This document shows, piece by piece, positions 12,001 through 12,945 of a stretch of DNA of 12,945 bases. The translations under genes and the position numbers were made by a program. The stretch is from an uncultured Eubacteriaceae bacterium (lineage in GTDB: Bacteria; Bacillota; Clostridia; Eubacteriales; Eubacteriaceae). Under the pieces are notes generated by a model that saw only the letters and a program-made list of their open reading frames with translations, was not told the origin of the DNA and searched no databases. The stretch spans positions 1 to 12,945 of the forward strand of contig CANRHG010000037.1 of the NCBI GenBank assembly GCA_947630385.1, read 5' to 3'. Numbering within the stretch: position 1 is the first letter of the stretch; each line of letters begins with the position of its first letter.

Positions 12001-12855
12001 CACTAAGTCACTAGGATTATATAAAGTTTCCATACCGCCAACTGATAAATAATCGACTGCTTTTCCTTGTCCTTCTTTATGACGGTAATGAGCTAATGGC
12101 ATAATAACTGCAGCATTAGCACCGTAACCAACAACCGCGACTCTATTTTGCTGGTTTTGCTTCATTAGTCCATCAATAGTTTCATTAATAGCCTTCAGAG
12201 TAGCTTGAACACGCGAATTAGCGATACGATCGGCCATTGGAACCCCTCCCTCCGGCCAACTCTCATCTTCTTTATGAGCTACATAGCCATTGTTCCCAGT
12301 ATCAATTTCATATCTGGTATCTTGTCCCATTGATCCGGACATATCAAAAACGATGACAAGATCAATCGGACTTGGTGGATACTCATTTACAACCTGACTT
12401 GAAGCAAGAGCTGAATATTCATGCAAAAAGTCGGAGCCAAATGTGACATCCCCATCATAGCCATCAGTAGCCATATCCAAAGTCACTTTATTCCGCCCCG
12501 TTTGGCTAGTTTTATTGTCACTAGTTTCTTGGCCAAAGGGAAATGTGTTAGTTCCGTTATATTTTGTACTATCAGTGTAATTCGCAAAGACGCTTTTATC
12601 AGTCCAGACACGTCCAGCGTAACGGGATCCCCAGTCTTTAGATAAAAGCTTATTTAAATAATCGTCTGAAGTATCAGGATCTGCAATTCGGCTATCTTCT
12701 ACAATATTTTGCGTTGGATTGTTTATTTCTTCTCCAGCAGCGTAAACGATGGCCGTCAGACCCGAAGTAGATAAAATAGAGAAAATAAGGCACAGAGATA
12801 ATAGAGAAATAGAAAGCCTGTGCCAGAATTTTTTAACGCTTGTTCTTACTTTCAC
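1..12855 (-). CDS. Giant vWA / pilin-isopeptide / CnaB-like repeat surface protein (partial, C-terminus beyond window)
   Basis: One reading frame runs from GTG 12855-12853 to base 1: 4,285 codons, no stop, at least about 470 kDa. The start is set by an in-frame TAG at 12865-12867, an AGGA site 7 nt upstream of the GTG and a signal peptide directly after it; the first internal ATG is residue 128, beyond the signal. Visible parts, in order: signal peptide (1-39), vWA region (about 160-935, DMSGS at 171-175), post-vWA block (936-1689), expanded CnaB-like module (1690-2127), CnaB-like module (2129-2290), two pilin-type isopeptide domains (2291-2447, and 2450-2858 with an acidic insertion), three CnaB-like modules (2861-3218), a DUF11-like domain (3219-3459), then alternating CnaB-like and DUF11-like repeats to the edge. 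Domain names come from memory of these families. The role is inferred: an exported, probably wall-anchored adhesin or stalk. No anchor motif is visible because the end is missing. Base composition changes within the gene. Confidence 0.95.
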   Translation of the reverse strand, partial: MKVRTSVKKFWHRLSISLLSLCLIFSILSTSGLTAIVYAAGEEINNPTQNIVEDSRIADPDTSDDYLNKLLSKDWGSRYAGRVWTDKSVFANYTDSTKYNGTNTFPFGQETSDNKTSQTGRNKVTLDMATDGYDGDVTFGSDFLHEYSALASSQVVNEYPPSPIDLVIVFDMSGSMGQDTRYEIDTGNNGYVAHKEDESWPEGGVPMADRIANSRVQATLKAINETIDGLMKQNQQNRVAVVGYGANAAVIMPLAHYRHKEGQGKAVDYLSVGGMETLYNPSDLVYKTGSEAKDGDGWYWQNNRDTCYTVVLNEGNEFNTYTGPLKDTENPNNIWNEVKEYTVSNNVLNNNGDPVKAFPGVESQNSKTLKEAGDDFGALSQTVYKEAQSNPNYVPGSTNVNTQLKDSLKNTKGLKADDYVGYFTNTQGGIYLAYKQLADSGATTYSETLTNGQISNVARIPAAIIMSDGGANFAFNEMGDGHNPLTVTQWNARYGNFLKTGETFPYVDYTWNNVVSWNYAQVSATGNKVSFKCKVKADADLSNEIKIKAFYKNKEGGITSVELRPVETVQAGSEITFNISCDSIPEVPKDPENFYEIVVPLDERLELESENSSYFKMEQKLPDEFGPGSWYMNDNSWGGSDLENVGHDLDLAHRVGSSPEFPSGNIGDEWYRVFLPGNSTLDHGEGKGSWNGLHGIYNIGADYFQDGTLTTQPAWNHAGVLYNSDNDLAGTNSAVLEVLFTASFMNQVVKEHYEDGWKEDNVTEESKTPLTTYTMNVDTVHVPQWGRWRLFPSLDPKDYPLGNINSTDPEKKDWSDDSELLGENYKDKNTDFGEVGQRYHDTIFDQLKQAWDKWENGEDCDAGVVIGTRINMKKFASGDFVYKAGGLNDPHDVHISNQDVVDNITYNDRFFDVESTNLSNVFDEILSLIIGKVFIPVSGDNDAGVGDSITYQDPIGEYMEVKNREIKTKPYHTEEDPDWTPDKSTLTTYDMACLLFGEMHGLTRAGVYDYKWNDGWMKVNDPEDIGEQPFKEGWYYGDPVNGNYDQVVSGGTGVVPVPSGGAEDKDGKPFGQYNKPEEAWEDGWVYRLSFGHLTEFVPIVDAPESGLPKDLSEQIRNTKYTVYKFACTEDEQNKLRRNPVYGFVPQDVKDKWETAKEENEGNYPAGSEVYSDCLGVYRLSDIRVWQEHTGDYVDTDGAMTPEERPGYDDSVYVNIPAPAVPTQLAEITLGPDGPLSYKDNIDNKIQSTPFRLFYAVGLQEELIERDEEGTQTGFNIAALSSEYLSSHTNKDNTIWFISNYYSNTPYTGYDTDEGNSYRTRGDPTVSFSPSVDNRYYLFQKPLPLYAHAYRIGEGGSLKPVDNLNGQWNVDKEGGNGAEANKWEDYNGQQEAGTWIGGEFIGCYKDEADFSRAKLNNVANGRITDSKGHSYPYANDGKDCIIVFEKDQLDKVEGEGVFSSNDYYFLAIEYYQPIGDQGVDINGDLVPGSFQAKDVTWLVARKGSEFGSGLNSDNIGNGDMLCWTDINGNLPQNVEIKYNSRSSTGDNTRGEPTLKKLTTKNKSELIDYLTNNCWINGKDYSSVISDEADYWLGIQEKLADLIQQITDADDQQAKFNELFDWSIAAKKGGIRAGNMRQNIRSKGEQDDDEFFSNNVTETANNYYIPTLSNNSGSGDNLIIDNYLGNNGKLAIANQNLIATKTLIPPENFKLTEEQEKKEFNYQVYLRGVTGKRSVQRVAYNPLSGTWQKKLSSIDVLTDNSSLLVDNNGKRALFAISEEGDTGGEIKADNVRQVVLGSDGETYYYADQDGNIIESDGNKFNRTTDQLFYLYLKNDKGEDTGEFSRRLFGSTYESGTTDIENCGITAYYPEDKKEEYQDYHNEGTRQLLEEEVLPNHPAGTREYWADDAELIPIKEVQDVETIEGDVSSEDNPVISLLAIQAETGNRWDHASSHGDGHKQLDSFTFVTVKPNENPNSLESTVISPFKTRTEYMTTDLYFGYKVAEDGSQGEALSATDLYDSSVPNGWYPPITSTYISRNTAEFTLKTGEGLLFSGLTAGSSERKEFYRFTEKLSRSDLESGYILKDTQQITYLDDEGTTKTASDYTENGIYSVSGDVNNQFAELNHYTNTFVPVDLAIKKELDNEEGTEITEEDKNQSFDFTLTLTPESDPEIESDFSEVNYYIVGPGEEERKEGTLPVFKEAEDNKADENGVTATEKNKWSFRLKGGQQFQIKGLSPETSYKFEASEKLPTGYDVDITGEEVNKENYSASGTLNVGESGTFKEVTFKNIKQPPKPVPVSLNLAKNLNKEASDAAKGEYSFYIKPDEKNPAEDPISTVKSDDGTWNSDSKVLIVKNSEFSEDSPYSATAKIFNNLEFTKAGTYVYTVTEEVSKIPGVSSDGSNFTVKIEVEEKYDGEIYTGQLEAKVYVDGELVVGPETDSGISFTNNYEEGKISVPLRALKSYNGDLSKDEFSFELTGVSFEPENVESEPGGLVPPPEEGPGVFDESYGGEQTGDTTEDTNKDDLEDIDTPTKPEDSEDDDKVDQETQDPGDSEEKDNDSNVSEDGSTQNPANEDVQSPEEETIDEFKVLALNTNLKVGYIPLTIQERLRGAINPLGIDEVFTDDENSVVDNNTEIAETDSDEGGGETVQEGSEEGENSNIADENDSDVVKPSDGSDETQENPNKDSDESVTDDSKPEEDGKPSNEVTDPGTPEEPGDSDNDYKDNPVQDEEQPSDDPTIPEEDSGITDGDSETDELPPMPDGTEIGHTCKAQSSPNGTVSFGSITFTEAGTYTYQIKEEIPDETKAITYDKTLYKVTIEIKAKDGDLYVESITYQKSTDNGESWESCSDISDSGPVFVNKKKTGDLKITKIVQDEESADESGPFNFTVVFEPKDDLESVKIFKGEEPYFESTIQNGEITFDLNHNESLRFEGLPVGTTYTVKETDSDDYIANYDGDGKKTESGFTGTIEETIESEINAVTVTNTKPEPDKGNLQITKSVSGNGADYEKEFNFTVTFEPDGELGDVKITKNGQSTDLEIVDGELSFKLKNGESLEITDLPAGTKYTVTEKEANQDGYTTTPSGNSGTIPENDTAYVEFKNHKDGPGTGNLIVTKAVEGNNINTEESFDFEITFKPSTGLDKVTITKQGDETENLEIKDGKLNFTLKHGESLQITGIPAGTSYTVTETDSRGYTVSSEGSSGTITGGETSSAEFVNTKNKGKPHVVIQLEHKDGNYAQNQFRLHDLDKTNNKRVTYQIRVKNNGQVTATGVRVYSEIPELLDLDITSTKGTISKKGTTGTLHPAEVIDEPAKANEDYEAKALGDVILNPIKPDMSYVYSDPFSLEPNDVATFTYAADVDDSAEPGTYWVAHAYMTYNELAQEGHPPGVWNCPYTGGGDEYLYADGSKADKEGYYCENVHFENTHYDYSGAKQLFHSREEDNPHNYGIFKISNDVAERIVAGGLQVSKTVEGTGGDKTKEFHFKVTLDKNISGKYGEMTFENGVAEFTLKDGQTKTATNLPEGTHYTVEELEADQGGYTTDVVGGDGEIVETGTVHADFTNTKDDEDQHKTELTPGDGEHVKVGDEITYAIDYFNDSDEETDVEIVDPLDVGLDFVDASDGGEYKEGDLPNGVNDPDYDFNGYVQWTIPGVQPHSGGTVTLTVRVNENALEAEDNKVKDIASVKFDNTWHETEEPENPLYDTELSVTKTVRGNGDKTKEFSFRVTLDDTSINGTYGDMTFENGVAEFTLKDGQTLTATGLPEDIHYTVEELDANTDDYITESSGEEGDLVVGEPSQAQFINNIPDGEPHKYETDPGDGVGVKVGDYITYEIEYFNDTDTDSNVTIVDPLDIGSDFISATDGGTYHSENLPEGVQAPDYAYHGYIQWEIPNVPAGTGGTVKLTIQVSKNALEADIVKDIASVKVGNGPWKQTEEPKNPLEDTELTVTKTVTGEGADPDKEFHFTVTLDDADISGTYGDMTFVDGVAEFTLKGGKSKTATGLPEGTHYTVEELEANQDGYKTESSGETGDLVIGSPSHADFINDKPDEEPHKTELTPGDGELVKVGDTITYEITYFNDTDVDGDVTIVDPLDVGLDFVEASDGGTYHSEALPGGVNNPDYNYHGFVQWVIPDVPAHTGGTVTLTVTVNETALEADIVKDIASVKVDNGPWKETEEPENPLEETELTVIKTVTGSGDRNKDFHFKVTLDDPTINGVYGDMTFRYGVAEFTLKSGQSKTATGLPEGTHYTVEELEANQDGYTTSSSGETGELVIGHPSIAEFVNDKPTNGPHK
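7..321 (-). repeat. Array CnaB-like module R4 (residues 4179-4283)
   Basis: R4 reads LTVIKTVTGSG (K4183), YGDMTFRYGVAEFTLKSGQ, GTHYTVEELEANQDGY (E4244) and AEFVNDKP (N4276). It is followed at positions 1-6 by His-Lys, the first two residues of a further DUF11-like module, so the array continues past the window. Confidence 0.75.
322..723 (-). repeat. Array DUF11-like module D3 (residues 4045-4178)
   Basis: D3 begins HKTELTPGDGELVKVGDTIT and keeps VTIVDPLDVGLDFVEASDGG, VQWVIPDVPAH, EADIVKDIASVKV and TEEPENPL. Its DNA is close to D2's: positions 361-424 and 1081-1144 differ at 6 of 64 bases. Confidence 0.7.
724..1041 (-). repeat. Array CnaB-like module R3 (residues 3939-4044)
   Basis: R3 reads LTVTKTVTGEG, YGDMTFVDGVAEFTLKGGK, GTHYTVEELEANQDGY and ADFINDKP. 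It is very like R4 in protein sequence. Confidence 0.75.
1042..1443 (-). repeat. Array DUF11-like module D2 (residues 3805-3938)
   Basis: D2 begins HKYETDPGDGVGVKVGDYIT and keeps VTIVDPLDIGSDFISATDGG, IQWEIPNVPAG, EADIVKDIASVKV and TEEPKNPL. The opening differs from D1 and D3 (YETDPG instead of TELTPG), which suggests it diverged separately rather than being a fresh copy. Confidence 0.7.
1444..1758 (-). repeat. Array CnaB-like module R2 (residues 3700-3804)
   Basis: R2 reads LSVTKTVRG, YGDMTFENGVAEFTLKDGQ, DIHYTVEELDANTDDY and AQFINNIPDG. The Lys, Glu and Asn pattern is kept. Confidence 0.75.
1759..2163 (-). repeat. Array DUF11-like module D1 (residues 3565-3699)
   Basis: D1 begins HKTELTPGDGEHVKVGDEIT and includes VEIVDPLDVGLDFVDASDGG, VQWTIPGV and the closing TEEPENPL. 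Compared with D2 and D3 it has two extra residues in EAEDNKVKDIAS and one fewer after KFDN, so it is the most divergent copy. It is an Ig-like stalk domain by family resemblance. Confidence 0.7.
2164..2478 (-). repeat. Array CnaB-like module R1 (residues 3460-3564)
   Basis: R1 reads LQVSKTVEG, EFHFKVTLDK, YGEMTFENGVAEFTLKDGQ, GTHYTVEELEADQGGY and HADFTNTK. It is the first of four closely related copies. Putative isopeptide residues are the Lys in VSKTV, the first Glu in TVEEL and the Asn in FTNT. It is a little more divergent than R3 and R4. Confidence 0.75.
2479..3201 (-). other. DUF11-like domain with a Cys pair (residues 3219-3459)
   Basis: The segment starts KPHVVIQLEHKDG and has VTYQIRVKNNGQVTATGVRV, the usual opening of DUF11-like stalk domains, with the opposing strand DVATFTYAADV and then TYWVAHAYMTYNE. 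Unlike the shorter DUF11-like modules in the array it carries a loop rich in aromatic residues between C3388 (VWNCPYTGGG) and C3412 (GYYCENVHFENTHYDY). It also marks the change in base composition: AT-rich before it, GC-richer after it. Confidence 0.55.
3202..3543 (-). repeat. CnaB-like module C (residues 3105-3218)
   Basis: It reads TGNLIVTKAVEG, SFDFEITFKPS, KHGESLQITGIPAGTSYTVT followed by ETDSRGY, and ends AEFVNTKNKG. It is the last of the three AT-rich copies, directly before the DUF11-like domain, and keeps the Lys...Glu...Asn pattern. Confidence 0.65.
3544..3891 (-). repeat. CnaB-like module B (residues 2989-3104)
   Basis: This copy reads GNLQITKSVSG, EFNFTVTFEPDG, then KNGESLEITDLPAGTKYTVT followed by EKEANQDGY, and closes with YVEFKNHKDG. 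It is close to module C and recognisably related to the GC-rich copies in the terminal array, which share the ANQDGY motif. The Lys, Glu and Asn positions are kept. Confidence 0.65.
3892..4275 (-). repeat. CnaB-like module A (residues 2861-2988)
   Basis: The module starts TGDLKITKIV, has FNFTVVFEP, NESLRFEGLPVGTTYTVKE and ends VTVTNTKPEP. The Lys in the first strand, Glu in YTVKE and Asn in VTNT match the isopeptide pattern. It is the first of three related AT-rich copies and carries an extra charged loop (GDGKKTES) near the end. Confidence 0.65.
4597..5415 (-). other. Acidic low-complexity insertion (residues ~2481-2753)
   Basis: This region is dominated by Asp, Glu, Ser, Asn, Thr, Pro and Gly. 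In residues 2636-2754, 46 of 119 are Asp or Glu and only 5 are Lys. It is almost certainly disordered in part. It is interrupted at about 2583-2620 by a non-acidic island. At the DNA level it is built from loosely repeated GA-rich triplets, such as several copies of GATTCAGATGA-like sequence, consistent with growth by slippage. It could act as a flexible spacer, a cation-binding segment or a protease target; none of these is shown. Confidence 0.8.
4996..5109 (-). other. Non-acidic island within the acidic insertion (residues ~2583-2620)
   Basis: Between the two acidic tracts sits a stretch with normal hydrophobic content: FKVLALNTNLKVGYIPL (from F2585), then TIQERLRGAINPLG, ending near F2620. 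It has strand-like and helix-like parts and a local basic patch (QERLRG). I recognise no motif. It may be a short folded or binding element presented on a disordered loop. Confidence 0.55.
5515..5985 (-). other. Spy0128/FctA-type pilin isopeptide domain, copy 1 (residues 2291-2447)
   Basis: The opening strand is VPVSLNLAKNLN (K2302) with GEYSFYIKP after it. The hallmark FTKAGTYVYTVTEEV carries E2386 and E2387, and the end reads ISFTNNYEEG with N2444 and N2445. These correspond to the Lys, catalytic Glu and Asn used for the internal bond in Gram-positive pilins. The length is close to the family's usual 130-160 residues. Confidence 0.75.
5986..6471 (-). other. CnaB-like (DUF7601/DUF5979-style) module (residues 2129-2290)
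   Basis: The module begins VDLAIKKEL (K2136 or K2137) and continues SFDFTLTLTPE. It ends with FRLKGGQQFQIKGL, SYKFEASEKLPTGY and TFKNIKQPP (N2286). The Lys...Glu...Asn order fits an autocatalytic Lys-Asn isopeptide bond that stiffens the stalk. It is somewhat longer than the array modules because of a charged loop in the middle. The family name is recalled, not searched. Confidence 0.6.
6472..7787 (-). other. Expanded CnaB-like module (residues ~1690-2127)
   Basis: The first strand reads NLIATKTLIPPENF with K1699, followed by EFNYQVYLRGVTG. The closing part has AEFTLKTGEGLLFSGL, YRFTEKLSRSDLESGY with E2068 and HYTNTF with N2126. Lys, Glu and Asn in these positions match the intramolecular isopeptide pattern of CnaB-type domains. 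Such a module is normally about 100-120 residues; this one spans about 430, so roughly 300 residues lie between the opening and closing strands. They may be one insertion or additional unrecognised domains. Confidence 0.5.
7788..10050 (-). other. Post-vWA block typical of large clostridial vWA surface proteins (residues ~936-1689)
   Basis: This segment starts with VSGDNDAGVGDSITYQDPIG and continues YMEVKN, which I recall as common right after vWA in such proteins. FSPSVDNRYYLFQ (1327-1339) and NYLGNNGKL just before 1690 are further family-style motifs. The block is rich in Tyr, Trp, Asp and Gly and includes the repeated short motif DGW (KWNDGWMKV, EAWEDGWVYR). It probably folds as beta-rich stalk domains, but I cannot assign a named domain to most of it. 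Assignment is from memory of similar proteins, not from a search. Confidence 0.5.
7936..8193 (-). other. Predicted helical insertion in the post-vWA block (residues ~1555-1640)
   Basis: Unlike its beta-rich, Gly/Asn-rich surroundings, this part has helix-like spacing of Leu, Ile and charged residues: KNKSELIDYLTNN, then YWLGIQEKLADLIQQITDA and QAKFNELFDWSIAAKK. It ends where a GGIRAGNMRQNI motif resumes the style of the flanking block. I recognise no family. The helix call is by eye. Confidence 0.45.
10051..12378 (-). other. von Willebrand factor A domain with large insertions (residues ~160-935)
   Basis: vWA domains bind protein ligands through a metal-ion-dependent adhesion site (MIDAS). 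Strand 1 reads IDLVIVFDMSGSMG with D171, S173 and S175. The AVVGYGANAAV strand follows (around residues 250-260), then a probable MIDAS threonine in YFTNTQGG (T424 or T426) and the strand AAIIMSDGG with D468. The closing helix appears to be LSNVFDEIL around D923, and the next segment matches the sequence I recall following vWA in large clostridial surface proteins. A plain vWA domain is about 180-200 residues; here the elements span about 770. The core identity is secure. The far boundary and the MIDAS threonine are inferred. Confidence 0.85.
10672..11415 (-). other. Insertion within the vWA domain, partly beta-rich (residues ~481-728)
   Basis: This stretch lies between the D468 strand and a helix (AVLEVLFTASFMNQVV, M at 745) that looks like the next vWA element. 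Its first half alternates hydrophobic and polar residues as Ig-like sheets do (for example KVSFKCKVKADAD and EIKIKAFYKNKEG). The second half is rich in Gly, Trp, Asn and Asp, with GSWYMNDNSWGG and GSWNGLHGIYNIG. I recognise no family. It may be a ligand-binding subdomain placed beside the metal site. Confidence 0.5.
12739..12855 (-). other. Sec signal peptide (residues 1-39)
   Basis: The N-terminus has a basic n-region (KVRTSVKKFWHR, residues 2-13), a hydrophobic core rich in Leu, Ile and Ser (14-36) and a VYA-A site giving likely cleavage after A39. The mature protein would start AGEEINNPT. The length suits Gram-positive Sec substrates. I see no YSIRK-type motif and no lipobox: C22 lies in mid-core without the right context. 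Confidence 0.9.
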
Positions 12856-12862
12856 TTTTATT

Positions 12863-12866
12863 TCCT
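12863..12866 (-). promoter_or_regulatory. Ribosome-binding site (AGGA) for the GTG start
   Basis: On the minus strand the sequence reads TATAGGAAATAAAAGTG. AGGA lies 7 nt before the GTG. No ATG or TTG lies between the in-frame upstream TAG and this GTG, so the site and the stop together fix the start. Confidence 0.75.
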
Positions 12867-12890
12867 ATATTCTAGTTATTTAGTTGAACT

Positions 12891-12902
12891 GCGCTTGCGC
12901 GC
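12891..12902 (-). other. Small GC hairpin with GCAA tetraloop in the 5' leader region
   Basis: The minus strand reads GCGC-GCAA-GCGC: a perfect 4-bp stem closed by a GNRA-type tetraloop, about 36 nt upstream of the start codon. The flanking bases do not extend the stem. It may be a leader structure, but at 12 nt it could also be chance; no function is claimed. Confidence 0.3.
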
Positions 12903-12945
12903 TTTTATGGAAAGCTGCTGTATCGGTATTGTGATTGAACGCGCG

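Larger units (their letters stand above)
12856..12945 (-). promoter_or_regulatory. Upstream region of the giant gene; no clear promoter
   Basis: These 90 bases hold no gene. Read on the minus strand they contain the ribosome-binding site, an in-frame stop (12865-12867) and a short GC hairpin. The motif TTGAAC followed by GCGC-rich bases occurs twice on the plus strand (12884-12894 and 12935-12945), 51 bp apart. I looked for -35/-10 pairs and found no combination with good hexamers and spacing, so the promoter is either weak or beyond the right edge. Confidence 0.5.

Noticed and set aside
12865..12880. TAGAAT-like -10 box just before the start codon (about 12869-12874)
   Set aside because: A transcript start from it would fall in or next to the ribosome-binding site, and no -35-like hexamer lies at the right distance.
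1..12945. tRNA, rRNA, CRISPR array, insertion sequence or phage attachment site
   Set aside because: I saw no cloverleaf, short regularly spaced direct repeats, transposase reading frame or terminal inverted repeats. The only long-period repeat is the coding array.

Overview
The window holds essentially one gene: the 5' part of a giant surface-protein gene on the minus strand. It starts at a GTG codon (12855-12853) and is open to base 1, giving 4,285 codons with no in-frame stop in a manual translation of the whole window. The C-terminus and any cell-wall anchor lie beyond the left edge. The right-hand 90 bases are upstream sequence with a plausible ribosome-binding site.

The AT-rich N-terminal two thirds, the Sec-type signal peptide, the vWA domain with a D-x-S-x-S metal site, and the long train of pilin-type and CnaB-like domains all suggest a Gram-positive host. 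A Bacillota, Clostridia-like anaerobe fits best. This is inferred from protein style, as no housekeeping gene is present to fix the lineage.

Layout from the protein N-terminus (right) to the left edge: signal peptide (12739-12855); a vWA region stretched to about 770 residues by insertions (10051-12378); a long post-vWA block (7788-10050) with a motif recalled from other large clostridial vWA proteins and a helical insertion; an oversized CnaB-like module (6472-7787); a normal CnaB-like module (5986-6471); a Spy0128/FctA-type pilin domain (5515-5985); a second pilin domain split by a roughly 270-residue acidic insertion (4282-5508); three CnaB-like modules (3202-4275); a DUF11-like domain with a cysteine pair (2479-3201); and a 720-bp tandem array alternating CnaB-like and DUF11-like modules (1-2478). 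The array's next unit is just starting at the left edge.

The likely overall design is an adhesive vWA head carried on a long, isopeptide-stiffened stalk. Two features stand out: the repeated pattern of large insertions inside otherwise recognisable domains, and the change from AT-rich to near-50% GC coding in the C-terminal array, which suggests a different or more recent origin for that part. No RNA gene, mobile element, CRISPR array or second protein-coding gene is supported.
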